DNA of 64,000 nt. It comes from Leptospira bouyouniensis (GTDB taxonomy: Bacteria; Spirochaetota; Leptospiria; Leptospirales; Leptospiraceae). The stretch is from NCBI RefSeq assembly GCF_004769525.1, contig NZ_RQFT01000015.1:1-64000 (forward strand). Reading direction: 5' to 3'. Below, piece by piece: positions 1-7,983 of this stretch. A program made the position numbers and the translations under genes. The notes beneath the pieces were generated by a model. That model was not told where the DNA came from and ran no database searches. It saw only the letters and a program-made list of their open reading frames with translations. Position 1 is the first letter of the stretch. Each line of letters begins with the position of its first letter.

Positions 1-77
1 GCGAGTGACAGGAGGACAATTTGCCGTAGGCCGAGCGAGGCCTTGTGCCGAAGCGTAGCGGTAAGTCGCTGTTATCT
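1..77 (-). repeat. attC-like site 0 (partial, cut by window edge)
   Basis: Right part of a standard site: central-region sequence, L box CGGTAAGTC, spacer GCT and R box GTTATCT at 71-77. The R box is matched by AGATAAC at 847-853, the other end of the same cassette. Confidence 0.85.
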
Positions 78-87
78 GCTGTGCCAA

Positions 88-540
88 TTATAAATAAGTA
101 AGAATTACTTCATTGGTTTTTTCACCTGCTTTATCATTCCAGGTGAGAATTGCTCTAATTTTGCTTTGTGACCCCATATACATTGATAATATCATTTCTA
201 CTGATTGGCCTGAATCTAAGAATTCGAGAGGAAAAATCCGATTTGTAATTAACCAATTATGATCTTCTGGGTATGAAATATTTACGTTATTTGCTCTGCC
301 TTTTCCTTTGTTAAAAATTCTTATTCTATTTTTACCAGTACCTAATTTAACTACATTTGCTGAAACAAACGCCTCTTCTAATGTTTCAACTTCCTTTCTT
401 TCTTTTTCAAGCAAAAGTTTATTTAATTCATGTTGAGTTTTAATATATGTTTTTTGATTATTATAAATATAAATTGATACAACGATAGAAATTATTGATA
501 CAATAACTGCTACAATTGCAATGTAATCGCTTGTTAACAT
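88..540 (-). CDS. Membrane-anchored hypothetical protein (cassette 1, second gene)
   Basis: A 150-residue protein with one N-terminal hydrophobic segment (about residues 7-26), a charged, probably coiled-coil stretch rich in K and E (residues 28-55), and a C-terminal part (about 65-150) that looks like a small beta-rich domain containing the pattern FNKGKGRANNV. It probably sits in the inner membrane with a soluble domain; the side is not clear. It begins 7 bp after the zinc-ribbon gene of the same cassette ends, so the two are likely co-transcribed. No function recognised. Confidence 0.75.
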   Translation of the reverse strand: MLTSDYIAIVAVIVSIISIVVSIYIYNNQKTYIKTQHELNKLLLEKERKEVETLEEAFVSANVVKLGTGKNRIRIFNKGKGRANNVNISYPEDHNWLITNRIFPLEFLDSGQSVEMILSMYMGSQSKIRAILTWNDKAGEKTNEVILTYL

Positions 541-547
541 AGCTTTC

Positions 548-820
548 TCATTTTATTCTGAAGTTTTTATTCTTTCCTAAAGTCTTTTTTAATATTTCTC
601 TTAAATCTTTAGCAATATCTTTTGTTGCTTCTTTATGTAATTCATTTAAATTTATGTTAAAGTTTTCATGGTTAGCTTCTGTCAATTCATCTTTTTTGAA
701 AATTTTTTTGCAGGAAATACAAGTTATATCCGGGTTTTCCTTTTGTTCGTCGTATTCAAATAATTTACTTCCACATAAAGGACAAATTAATTCGATTTTT
801 CTGGAATATTCTTTTTTCAT
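548..820 (-). CDS. Small zinc-ribbon protein, ECs_2282-like (cassette 1, first gene)
   Basis: A 90-residue protein with two Cys pairs (CPLCG near residue 13 and CISC near residue 35) spaced as a zinc ribbon, followed by KDELTEAN and an amphipathic, lysine-rich helix. The pattern resembles the ECs_2282 family of putative zinc-binding proteins often found on mobile DNA; the assignment is from memory of the motif and moderate. ATG at 820 is chosen over an in-frame TTG at 832 because GAGAGG lies at Shine-Dalgarno distance. It is the first gene after the cassette start and precedes the membrane protein gene by 7 bp. Confidence 0.75.
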   Translation of the reverse strand: MKKEYSRKIELICPLCGSKLFEYDEQKENPDITCISCKKIFKKDELTEANHENFNINLNELHKEATKDIAKDLREILKKTLGKNKNFRIK

Positions 821-846
821 TTTTCCTCTCAATTTTTTGGCATTGC

Positions 847-1007
847 AGATAACGAACTAGACTTACCGAAGTTCCCTGACCCTGAGTCCCGAAGGGACGT
901 TAGGGACTGGCACGGAGTTTGCGGATGCAAACGAGTGACAGAAAGGGAATTTGCCGTAGGCCGAGCGAGGCCTTGTGCCGAAGCGTAGCGGTAAGTCGCT
1001 GTTATGC
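847..1007 (-). repeat. attC-like site 1
   Basis: R box AGATAAC, spacer GAACTA, L box GACTTACCG; right side L box CGGTAAGTC, spacer GCT, R box GTTATGC. The central region folds into several hairpins, including GTCCC/GGGAC. Standard subtype A. Confidence 0.88.
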
Positions 1008-1021
1008 GTAGTCGCTAATTG

Positions 1022-1408
1022 TTACGTTTTAAGGTCTAAAAATGCATATAGTCTAAAAAATATTATTGCAAGAAGAAAACTGAATATATGGAGAATTCTA
1101 AAAAATTCATTCAAATATTTTATATTTGAATGTAACATTACGGCAAAAGACCATAATAAGAAAACTGCATATATAAGGATTAATTCAGTGTTTTGCTTTG
1201 AGTAGTAGTAGGTTATTCCCCATAAGCAATGAGAAAGATAAAAGATACTGATGTGGTTTGATAAGTTTACATTTGATATGTAGACTTCCTTTCCTTCTTT
1301 ATTAATTAATTCACCTCCACTATATTGGTAATCAATGAAATAGCTTATTAAACTAGTTACTAGCGGGATTATAAATGGTATGATTAGAAGATTGAATATA
1401 TTATCCAT
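1022..1408 (-). CDS. Multi-pass membrane protein (cassette 2, second gene)
   Basis: A 128-residue hydrophobic protein with about four candidate membrane segments (near residues 5-24, 50-68, 73-91, 100-121) and a short hydrophilic loop at 27-48. It overlaps the upstream 214-residue gene by 8 bp, indicating translational coupling. No family recognised. A soluble protein coupled to a small membrane protein is a layout seen in some defence and toxin-antitoxin pairs, but nothing in the residues proves that here. Confidence 0.7.
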   Translation of the reverse strand: MDNIFNLLIIPFIIPLVTSLISYFIDYQYSGGELINKEGKEVYISNVNLSNHISIFYLSHCLWGITYYYSKQNTELILIYAVFLLWSFAVMLHSNIKYLNEFFRILHIFSFLLAIIFFRLYAFLDLKT

Positions 1409-2045
1409 TATTTGGTATCCTTTTTAAAATTAAATCTGCTTTTTGTAAAAACCAATAGAATAATGTTCTTTCTGAATCATTAAGAAAAGCCTTTGCTAAA
1501 GGTGTGACATAAGGCTTATAATAATTTTGGAATTCATTGAGGGGCGTATCTGAAAATTGAATAGAGAATTTGTTTAAGAATCCTTTTTGAAACAAATTTG
1601 GAATATTGTTATTGTTACTATTTATTGGAATATAATAAGAAAATGGTATTGCTTTATTAAATTTTCCATTAAAAAATAGTCCAACATTGTCTGAAAAAAA
1701 TTTAAGTAAATTTGATATGTCATTTCCCGTCGGTTGAAAACTAAAATTGATTATATGGGTAAATAACAAAAAGTTATTCAAAATATCCTCAAAGTAATCT
1801 CCATTTAATTCAAAAACATAATCTTGTATTTTGCTATATTTTTTTAAATTAATTAAATCTAAACCAGGCAAACTAAATTTTTTTTCTAAAATTTCGTTTA
1901 ACTGTTCAGTTTCGAAATGAAGAATTAAAGTTTCATTATTGAATATTTTTAAATCCTTTTCAAAATCGTAATATGCTTTGTATACATTTAATGTATTCTC
2001 TCTTGAATAGCTTTGGTACGTTGATATAATATATTTTATTATCAT
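1401..2045 (-). CDS. Hypothetical soluble protein (cassette 2, first gene)
   Basis: A 214-residue protein, rich in Asn, Phe, Ile and Lys, without signal peptide or clear membrane segment. AGGAAAC sits upstream of the ATG at 2045, a good ribosome binding site. It is the first gene of a two-gene cassette and overlaps the following membrane-protein gene by 8 bp. I do not recognise the family or catalytic motifs; the two products may act as a pair. Confidence 0.7.
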   Translation of the reverse strand: MIIKYIISTYQSYSRENTLNVYKAYYDFEKDLKIFNNETLILHFETEQLNEILEKKFSLPGLDLINLKKYSKIQDYVFELNGDYFEDILNNFLLFTHIINFSFQPTGNDISNLLKFFSDNVGLFFNGKFNKAIPFSYYIPINSNNNNIPNLFQKGFLNKFSIQFSDTPLNEFQNYYKPYVTPLAKAFLNDSERTLFYWFLQKADLILKRIPNNG

Positions 2046-2071
2046 TAAAGTTTCCTGTTTTTAGCGATTAC

Positions 2072-2246
2072 GCATAACGAACTAGGCTTACCGACGTTTC
2101 GTGTAGCTGAGCCTCTTTAAAAGAGGCGTTAGCGTAACACGGAATGTGCCTTTAGGCCGAGCGAGGGCCCCACGAGATCCAGATTTTTTCAGAAATCTGA
2201 GGCGAAGTGGATAAGGACCTGAGCGAGCGGTAAGCCGCTGTTAATT
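2072..2246 (-). repeat. attC-like site 2 (subtype B)
   Basis: R box GCATAAC, L boxes GGCTTACCG and CGGTAAGCC, R box GTTAATT. At 175 bp it is the longest site, with a different central region containing GAGCCTC/GAGGCG and CAGATTT/AAATCTG hairpins. Near-identical to site 13; both follow a gene-less cassette. Relative to subtype A the L-box pair has changed on both sides together. Confidence 0.86.
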
Positions 2247-2449
2247 GCAGTTGGTAACGAATATTATTGATTATAAGTCGAAAGGAACCTAAAGTCAGCG
2301 CAAATTTTCTTTTCCATTTGGAAAGTTTGATTCTTTAACCAAACGTAAATGGAGAACGCAATGATCATTCTTCCACAAGATTGAATCGACAGACGAACTT
2401 TTATTAAATTTGCGCGCCTTACTCTTTTGATTTACCAATTGCAATTAAC
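2240..2449 (-). other. Gene-less cassette 3 with conserved inverted repeat
   Basis: The roughly 200-bp interval between sites 2 and 3 has no plausible ORF. It is related to the interval 12319-12530: both have GTCGAAAG, then GCGCAAATTT (here 2298-2307), GCGTAAAT or CGTAAAT, GAGAAC, AATCGAC, and AAATTTGCGC (here 2406-2415), then CTTTTGAT. The arms form a perfect 10-bp inverted repeat enclosing 118 bp. It could be a non-coding RNA, a regulatory element or a structured recombination substrate. Both copies carry a subtype B attC. Confidence 0.7.
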
Positions 2450-2605
2450 GAACTAGACTTACCGAAGTTCCCCGACCCTGAGTCCCAACGGGACGTTAGG
2501 GACTGGCATGTAGCTTGCGAACGCAAGGCGAATGCCAGAAGGGGAATTTGGCGTAGCCCGAGCAAGGGCGAAGTCCCGAAGCGTAGCGGTAAGTCGCTGT
2601 TATGC
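2443..2605 (-). repeat. attC-like site 3
   Basis: R box AATTAAC, spacer GAACTA, L boxes GACTTACCG and CGGTAAGTC, R box GTTATGC. Subtype A. Its left R box belongs to gene-less cassette 3 and its right R box to cassette 4, so the two do not match each other. Confidence 0.88.
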
Positions 2606-2643
2606 GACGTCTAAATAGAATTCAAAACTTTTTCAAATTCAAT

Positions 2644-3135
2644 TTATTTAGATAGAATATCTATCTGTTCTAGATTTCTATTTTCCCATTTACAGATACC
2701 GTATAAACTTCGATTTCCTATTTTAAATCGACAAAACCAACCTTTATAAGTAGTTTCAATTTTTTGGTTTGGATCAGAACTATAAAAATTCATTTTTCCT
2801 TTATAAATTTCTTTAGGCTCATCATTTTTTAAAGCAGTTACATAGTAGACAGTAAGCTTGTTTAGATATTTTGAATTTTTAGTAAATTTTGCGACTATGC
2901 CTAGATTATCCCATATATATTTAATACTTTCTTCTGATTCGATTTTTCTGTCAAATTTACCAATTTTACTCTCTAGAATATCTAATTCAAGTTCTTCCGG
3001 TATATTCCATTCATTTATCATGATTTTATCTTCAGAGATGAGAATATGAATCTTCTCTGGATTTATAGGGAAAAGATTAAAATTAATAATTATAAAAAAT
3101 AATAAAAAGGTGAATTTTAGTTTGTTTATGTTCAT
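2644..3135 (-). CDS. Secreted hypothetical protein (cassette 4)
   Basis: A 163-residue protein with an N-terminal signal peptide: positive MNINKLK, then a hydrophobic core to about residue 23. The mature part contains EKIHILISEDKIMIN and a WDNLGI motif around residue 76, which recalls the DUF7738-type pattern; that link is tentative. Probably periplasmic or outer-membrane associated. It shares the cassette with a small lipoprotein gene upstream, 81 bp away. Confidence 0.68.
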   Translation of the reverse strand: MNINKLKFTFLLFFIIINFNLFPINPEKIHILISEDKIMINEWNIPEELELDILESKIGKFDRKIESEESIKYIWDNLGIVAKFTKNSKYLNKLTVYYVTALKNDEPKEIYKGKMNFYSSDPNQKIETTYKGWFCRFKIGNRSLYGICKWENRNLEQIDILSK

Positions 3136-3216
3136 TTGTGAACCTGTTGTAATAATTGAAATTAAAGAGATTAAAATAAGAACTCTTAAATTATAGTGTA
3201 TTCATTATTTTTAATT

Positions 3217-3435
3217 TTATTTTGCAGCTTGACACGTTGTAATAGCACTAGCTGATTGAGTGTCGCAATATCTAGAATCGTTTTGGTTAATAATTAAACA
3301 AAGTTGAAGAATATTATTAGCATTTTGGCAACGTTTTTGTTCTTTATCTCTATCTGTAGTACAATTTGTTAAAAATAATACTAAGTAGGGAATAGTTAAA
3401 AAATAACTCATTAATTGAATTTTGAATACTTTCAA
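3217..3435 (-). CDS. Small cysteine-containing lipoprotein (cassette 4)
   Basis: A 72-residue product if started at TTG 3435, which has AGGAG 10 nt upstream; longer or shorter starts are possible (ATG at 3411 has no Shine-Dalgarno). The N-terminus is hydrophobic and ends in the lipobox-like LTNC, followed by a short mature part with four Cys residues. Leptospira lipoboxes are looser than the enterobacterial rule, so lipidation is plausible. Function unknown. It resembles the small lipoprotein of cassette 5 in size and style, not clearly in sequence. Confidence 0.58.
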   Translation of the reverse strand: MKVFKIQLMSYFLTIPYLVLFLTNCTTDRDKEQKRCQNANNILQLCLIINQNDSRYCDTQSASAITTCQAAK

Positions 3436-3560
3436 TTTAAAGATTCTCCTCGATATATTTATTAAATTCAAAACGAAATTTCCAATAAGTATTTTCTATA
3501 AAATTCTTAATTTTCTAGAAATTATTGTTAAATTTATTAGCAATTAATTTTTTAGATGTC

Positions 3561-3725
3561 GCATAACGAACTAGACTTACCGAAGTTCCCCGACCCTGAG
3601 TCCCGGTAACGGGACGATAGGAACTGGCATGTAGCTTGCGTAAGCAAGGCGAATGCCAGAAGGGGAATTTGCCGTAGGCCGAGCGAGGCCTTGTGCCGAA
3701 GCGTAGCGGTAAGTCGCTGTTATGC
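3561..3725 (-). repeat. attC-like site 4
   Basis: R boxes GCATAAC and GTTATGC, L boxes GACTTACCG and CGGTAAGTC. The GTCCCG/CGGGAC central hairpin has loop GTAA, whereas other sites have other loops with the same stem. Subtype A. Confidence 0.88.
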
Positions 3726-3784
3726 GAAGTCGCATATTTATGCATATTTTTAATTTTTAATAAACCTTAGTTTTTTGTGTTGAG

Positions 3785-4084
3785 CTATTCATTATTAGGA
3801 TTATTGTTATAACTTGTATGAATGCATTCTGATGAAATTTCGCAAGAAGTAGTAAGGAAAATAAATTGATTATCGATTTCGTTAGATGTGCTATTTATTT
3901 GATTTTTATCGCTTTTGGATAAGCGAAGTAATTCAGAAGCAAGAATGGTAGTGATTAAACATCGCTTTTTTTCTTTTTTTTCCTTATCGCACTTTCCTGA
4001 AATTTCTGAAATTTGACTTTTGCAATTGAGATTTCCAATTAAGAGAGTTAAAATTAAAAATTTAAGCCATTGTGTAGTAATCAT
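3785..4084 (-). CDS. Small lipoprotein (cassette 5)
   Basis: A 99-residue protein with a hydrophobic N-terminus ending in LIGNLNC (Cys near residue 21), a likely lipoprotein signal. The mature chain is Lys/Glu/Ser/Asn-rich with further Cys residues. It is the only gene of the cassette. No family recognised. It is followed by the R box of site 4 after about 60 bp. Confidence 0.6.
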   Translation of the reverse strand: MITTQWLKFLILTLLIGNLNCKSQISEISGKCDKEKKEKKRCLITTILASELLRLSKSDKNQINSTSNEIDNQFIFLTTSCEISSECIHTSYNNNPNNE

Positions 4085-4406
4085 TTCGTGTATTTTTTTG
4101 TTAAATTATTTAGTAAAAGGGAGATTAATGATATTTATTTAATATAAATTTACTAAATCGACAAATTATCAAAATTGAAACAAAGGAAACAAGGATTGTT
4201 TTTTTATTATTAAGTATAGAATTATTTTCAATCTTTTTAATGGAATATCAACGATCGATAATAGTGTTGAAGGTAATTTTATTGGATTAACCTTTTTCTG
4301 TTTTAATTGATTTTAAATTGGTTTCCATTTTTTTTATTCAAAAAATTATATTTTTTAATCTCTGATAATTGAATTTCACATCATTAGTATGATTCTATGC
4401 GATTTC
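4085..4406. other. Gene-less 5' part of cassette 5
   Basis: Very AT-rich sequence upstream of the small lipoprotein gene. I see no ORF, hairpin or recognisable promoter that I would defend. It may supply the cassette's own promoter. Confidence 0.4.
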
Positions 4407-4568
4407 GCATAACGAACTAGACTTACCGAAGTTGTCCGACCCTGAGTCCCAGAGGGACGTTAGGGACTGGCATGTAGCTTGCGAAAGCAAGGCGAATGCC
4501 AGGAGGACAATTTGGCGTAGCCCGAGCGAGGGCTAGTCCCGAAGCGTAGCGGTAAGTCGCTGTTATGC
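4407..4568 (-). repeat. attC-like site 5
   Basis: R boxes GCATAAC and GTTATGC, L boxes GACTTACCG and CGGTAAGTC. The outer central arm reads GTTGTCC/GGACAAT where most sites have GTTCCCC/GGGGAAT: a paired change that keeps the stem. Confidence 0.88.
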
Positions 4569-4579
4569 GCTGGACTGCA

Positions 4580-5419
4580 CTAGAAGGCTAATCCCAATCC
4601 TATTTTACCTGAATATTCTTGTAAAGACCATGCGTGCGAAAGGCTTTTCTTTTTTGCCTCGAAAAGCATAGAATCTGGCACTTTATAAGCATCGAAATTT
4701 GAACCAGCAGCTTCAATTAAAATGTAAAAGTTTTCGGCTAAAAAGACTCTGCTTCCGATAGACAATGTTGTTTTGTAAATAATTGCCATATCCTCTAAAT
4801 TTCTACCGTATCCAAATCCCAATCTAACATATGGATCAAAAATAGGATGGGTAATGAAATGGTATGCTAAATGTAATCCAAGAGTATAAATTTGTAAAAA
4901 TTCAGGATTAGATTTTGTGTTATAAGGAAGTAAAATTTCGCGAATTACCGAGTTTTCTCTTGCTGCTTGATTTGTTAAATAAGTATTCAAGTAATCATTT
5001 GTTAAATTATTTTTAAATTTAGTGTCACTAATGTTTAAAGCTTCAAAATTTGTATTATTTAAACTAATGCCAAACCCAAATTTAGGATTAAATAGATATT
5101 CCATAAAAATTGAAAATGCCTTGCTGTTTAATTTAGGCTTAGGGGAATTTTCAAAAGCGTAAATACTTGCTAATTTTTGATCATCAGTTCCATAGCTTGC
5201 AGTTCTGTCGCCGATTACTTCCTGTCTATTTAGGAAGTCGTTGTTTTTATTCATAACACCATTATCAATTTGATGAAGATTTGTGTTTGGTATAAATAGT
5301 GAACGCGAAGTAGTTACTTCAAGGAAAAATTTTCTATTTTCAAGAATACTGTCTGCACTAATGCTTTGCTGTAAAGATATCGCTAATAGTAAAATTATTT
5401 TAATTCGAATTTTTTTCAT
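4580..5419 (-). CDS. Outer-membrane beta-barrel protein (cassette 6)
   Basis: A 279-residue protein with a signal peptide (residues 1-22, ending near SIS-AD). The C-terminal half shows alternating hydrophobic strands such as FGFGISL, YVRLGFGYGRN and GKIGLGLAF, with a terminal Phe, the signature of an outer-membrane barrel of the OmpW/OmpA-barrel type. The N-terminal 120 residues may form loops. Sole gene of its cassette; its stop lies about 12 bp from the R box of site 5. Ligand or role unknown. Confidence 0.75.
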   Translation of the reverse strand: MKKIRIKIILLLAISLQQSISADSILENRKFFLEVTTSRSLFIPNTNLHQIDNGVMNKNNDFLNRQEVIGDRTASYGTDDQKLASIYAFENSPKPKLNSKAFSIFMEYLFNPKFGFGISLNNTNFEALNISDTKFKNNLTNDYLNTYLTNQAARENSVIREILLPYNTKSNPEFLQIYTLGLHLAYHFITHPIFDPYVRLGFGYGRNLEDMAIIYKTTLSIGSRVFLAENFYILIEAAGSNFDAYKVPDSMLFEAKKKSLSHAWSLQEYSGKIGLGLAF

Positions 5420-5445
5420 TTAATTTCTGTTTTTTGCAGTCTTGC

Positions 5446-5606
5446 GCATAACGAAATAGCCTTAACGACGTAGGCTGACCCTGAGTCCCAACGGGACGTT
5501 AGGGACTGGACCGAGACTTGCGTAAGCAAGGGGAGTGCCAGAAGCCTATGTGTCGCAGACCGAGCGAGGGCTTGACCCGAAGCGAAGCGTTAAGGCGCTG
5601 TTATGC
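5446..5606 (-). repeat. attC-like site 6 (subtype C)
   Basis: R boxes GCATAAC and GTTATGC but L boxes GCCTTAACG and CGTTAAGGC, changed on both sides relative to subtype A. The outer central arm is GTAGGCT/AGCCTAT instead of GTTCCCC/GGGGAAT, again with paired changes. Confidence 0.86.
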
Positions 5607-5803
5607 GTCGTTTTTTTTATTATTTAAACCTAAGCCTTAATTGATTATTACAGGGTTCAATTTTTTAGCTAAGATATTAGAGAAACTTAAATAAATTACA
5701 TTTGAGAAAGTTAATATTTCTAAGAATAATCATTAAATGAATAATTTTTGGAATGAGATGAAGCTTCTTTGATAGAATTGAAAAATTTTTTAATTATTAA
5801 GTA

Positions 5804-6208
5804 TTATTTACCTAAAAAATGAACAAAGAAAGAAATTGAATATGTATTGTTGGTTTCGGTTTCTAAATTGTCTGCAAAATAGAATTTATACTTTCCTTTC
5901 ATTTTGAATACTTTAGTTCTAGTTTCGTTTCCATTTATATAAACAAAACCATAAATGTCATTTACCTTTAGTTTTAGGTTTTTAATTGAAGGGTATCCTA
6001 CTTTTTTAAAGAATATATCTGTATATACAACCTCACCGTCAGGTCTGATTATTGCAGTTTCCATAGGGGGTTTTTGAGGAATTCGAATTTCTATAAAATC
6101 ATTTTTTTTAAATTGATTTGGTGATATTTGAAATTTATTATTTTTTTCCGAGTGTATTGATTTGGTAAGAATATAAAAGGAAAGGATAAGTAAACTTTTT
6201 ATTTTCAT
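5804..6208 (-). CDS. Secreted hypothetical protein (cassette 7)
   Basis: A 134-residue protein with a signal peptide (MKIK then a hydrophobic core to about residue 19). The mature region has Ile/Val-rich strands (EIRIPQKPP, TAIIRPDGEVVYTDIFF), suggesting a compact beta-sandwich, probably periplasmic. No family or catalytic motif recognised. It is the only gene in the cassette; about 200 bp of AT-rich, gene-less sequence lies between its stop and site 6. Confidence 0.65.
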   Translation of the reverse strand: MKIKSLLILSFYILTKSIHSEKNNKFQISPNQFKKNDFIEIRIPQKPPMETAIIRPDGEVVYTDIFFKKVGYPSIKNLKLKVNDIYGFVYINGNETRTKVFKMKGKYKFYFADNLETETNNTYSISFFVHFLGK

Positions 6209-6239
6209 AATTTCTTCTTATATTTTTTAAAAAAATGAC

Positions 6240-6401
6240 GCATAACGAACTAGTATTACCGAAGTTGCCCGACCCTGAGTCCCGAATGGGACGTTAGGGA
6301 CTGGCACGGAGTTTGCGGATGCAAACGAGTGACAGAAGGGCAATTTGCCGCAGGCCGAGCGAGGCCTTGTGCCGAAGCGTAGCGGTAATATGCTGTTATA
6401 C
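6240..6401 (-). repeat. attC-like site 7
   Basis: R boxes GCATAAC and GTTATAC. L boxes are GTATTACCG and CGGTAATAT: the standard C-T/A-G change is made on both sides together, a compensatory pair. Outer central arm is GTTGCCC/GGGCAAT. Confidence 0.87.
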
Positions 6402-6414
6402 GAAGGAGCGTTTT

Positions 6415-7431
6415 TTAAATTTGTATCATTTGTTTAGATTTTGTATTGAAGTGATGCATGATTGCTTTTGTGTGATCTGGGATATTGGTAGATTGTAATT
6501 CGCCAGTTAAATCGATCAATTCAATTGCATTGTTTCCTATCTTTGCGTGCACTACAAAATTTGCAATTTTTCTCCAGCCTGAGTATGATAATGTATTTTT
6601 AAATGCGCGACGAAGACCGGTGACAAAAATATCTGCAATTTGAAGAAGATTATTTTTTTTTGAATCCATGAAATTCATTTTTTCTAAAAGAGAGCTTATA
6701 TCAAAGCTTGTTTCTTTATCTATATTTTTAATATTTTTTATAAGTTCATAAATATTATTTCTACCTATAGGTTTTTCATAGCTAATCATAAAACTATAAT
6801 CAGCATCAGATAGCATTTCTAGAGGCTCCTTTAGGAAACTAGTTTGTAATAACGGAAAAGATACTTCTTTCCAAATTTTTTCATATTTAGTTATTTTGGA
6901 GTCTTTTGCATCTATTAACCATTCCCATTTTGAAAGTAAATTAGGTTTTCTTTGAACATAATATAATGATGCTTTTCTGATTATATTTTCAATGCAAGAT
7001 CTTGTGCATACAGATTGAATATAGAGTGGTAAACTTAGGTTTGCAAGATTATCAGCTAGAGAATTGAAAAAAACTTTTATATCATTTGAATCACCTTCTA
7101 GAATTGCACTTCTTATTTTATTTGCTTGAGTTTGCTGATGTAGGAGGATATTTCGTTTGGCATAAAAGCCTGTGTCTATGGCTGTAGCTACAAAAAGAAT
7201 GTCGTATTTTTCTAGTAAAGTTAGTATTTCGTTGTATTGAATTTCATTTAAATCTTTACCTTTTATTTCTTCGTTTTCTAAAGCATTTATCCTTGTCTTA
7301 AACTTTTTAAAAACAAACTCAATTTCTTCGATACAATCTTCTGGTATGATTAATCCTCCGAAGCAGGAATAGGAATTCCTCTGATTTTCAGTTAGTGAAA
7401 ATACTCCTGATTCGTCTAAGAAAATTTTCAT
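6415..7431 (-). CDS. DUF3800 domain protein (cassette 8)
   Basis: A 338-residue cytosolic protein that begins MKIFLDESG, the hallmark of the DUF3800 family, whose conserved acidic residues suggest an RNase H-like fold. FGGLIIP follows, then a long helical middle and, near residue 271, the conserved LLQIADIFV-type motif with a second acidic position. DUF3800 proteins are common on mobile DNA and in defence neighbourhoods, sometimes in anti-phage systems; the role of this one is unknown. It fills almost the whole cassette alone. Confidence 0.85.
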   Translation of the reverse strand: MKIFLDESGVFSLTENQRNSYSCFGGLIIPEDCIEEIEFVFKKFKTRINALENEEIKGKDLNEIQYNEILTLLEKYDILFVATAIDTGFYAKRNILLHQQTQANKIRSAILEGDSNDIKVFFNSLADNLANLSLPLYIQSVCTRSCIENIIRKASLYYVQRKPNLLSKWEWLIDAKDSKITKYEKIWKEVSFPLLQTSFLKEPLEMLSDADYSFMISYEKPIGRNNIYELIKNIKNIDKETSFDISSLLEKMNFMDSKKNNLLQIADIFVTGLRRAFKNTLSYSGWRKIANFVVHAKIGNNAIELIDLTGELQSTNIPDHTKAIMHHFNTKSKQMIQI

Positions 7432-7456
7432 TATGATTTTGATTTAACGCTCTTTC

Positions 7457-7620
7457 GTATAACGAACTAGACTAACCGACGTAGGCTGGCCCTGAGTCCC
7501 TGAAGGGGACGTTAGGGACTGGCCACGACACTTGCGTAGGCAAGGGGAGTGCCAGAAGCCTATGTGGCGCAGCCCAAGCGAGGGCTCGTCCCGAAGCGAA
7601 GCGGTTAGTCGCTGTTATCT
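7457..7620 (-). repeat. attC-like site 8 (subtype C)
   Basis: R boxes GTATAAC and GTTATCT. L boxes GACTAACCG and CGGTTAGTC, again changed in pair. Central arm GTAGGCT/AGCCTAT as in site 6. Confidence 0.87.
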
Positions 7621-7641
7621 GCAGTGCCATTATAGCTGATT

Positions 7642-7983
7642 TTACTTTTTGCTTACCGTCGAAAATGTTATTTCGATTTTTAATGTATTATTTATTGGAG
7701 AAGGAATAATAGAAGGAAGGCAATCAGTAAACATTAAAGTTTCATTACTATCCTTTTCTCTTATGAAAATTCCTTTTTTCGCGTATAATTGGTTGTTTGC
7801 AAATGTTCCATCTTTAACGATTTGTTCATTCCAAGTTTGAAATATTTGATAATTACTTGATGGAACGTATATAATTAATAACTTTTTGTGTGGTTCATAC
7901 TTAAAATCGTCAATATCTAAATCCCAAGCAGTGTCTATTTTACCTAAATCATTAGGATGCATGTCTAATATTTTTAATTTCAT
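7642..7983 (-). CDS. Hypothetical protein (cassette 9)
   Basis: A 113-residue protein without signal peptide or membrane segment. It starts MKLKILDMHPNDLGKI and has alternating hydrophobic strands (KLLIIYV, LKIEITFS), suggesting a small beta-rich cytosolic domain. No family recognised. It occupies only the half of the cassette nearest its attC (site 8), leaving a 377-bp gene-less stretch upstream. Confidence 0.6.
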   Translation of the reverse strand: MKLKILDMHPNDLGKIDTAWDLDIDDFKYEPHKKLLIIYVPSSNYQIFQTWNEQIVKDGTFANNQLYAKKGIFIREKDSNETLMFTDCLPSIIPSPINNTLKIEITFSTVSKK

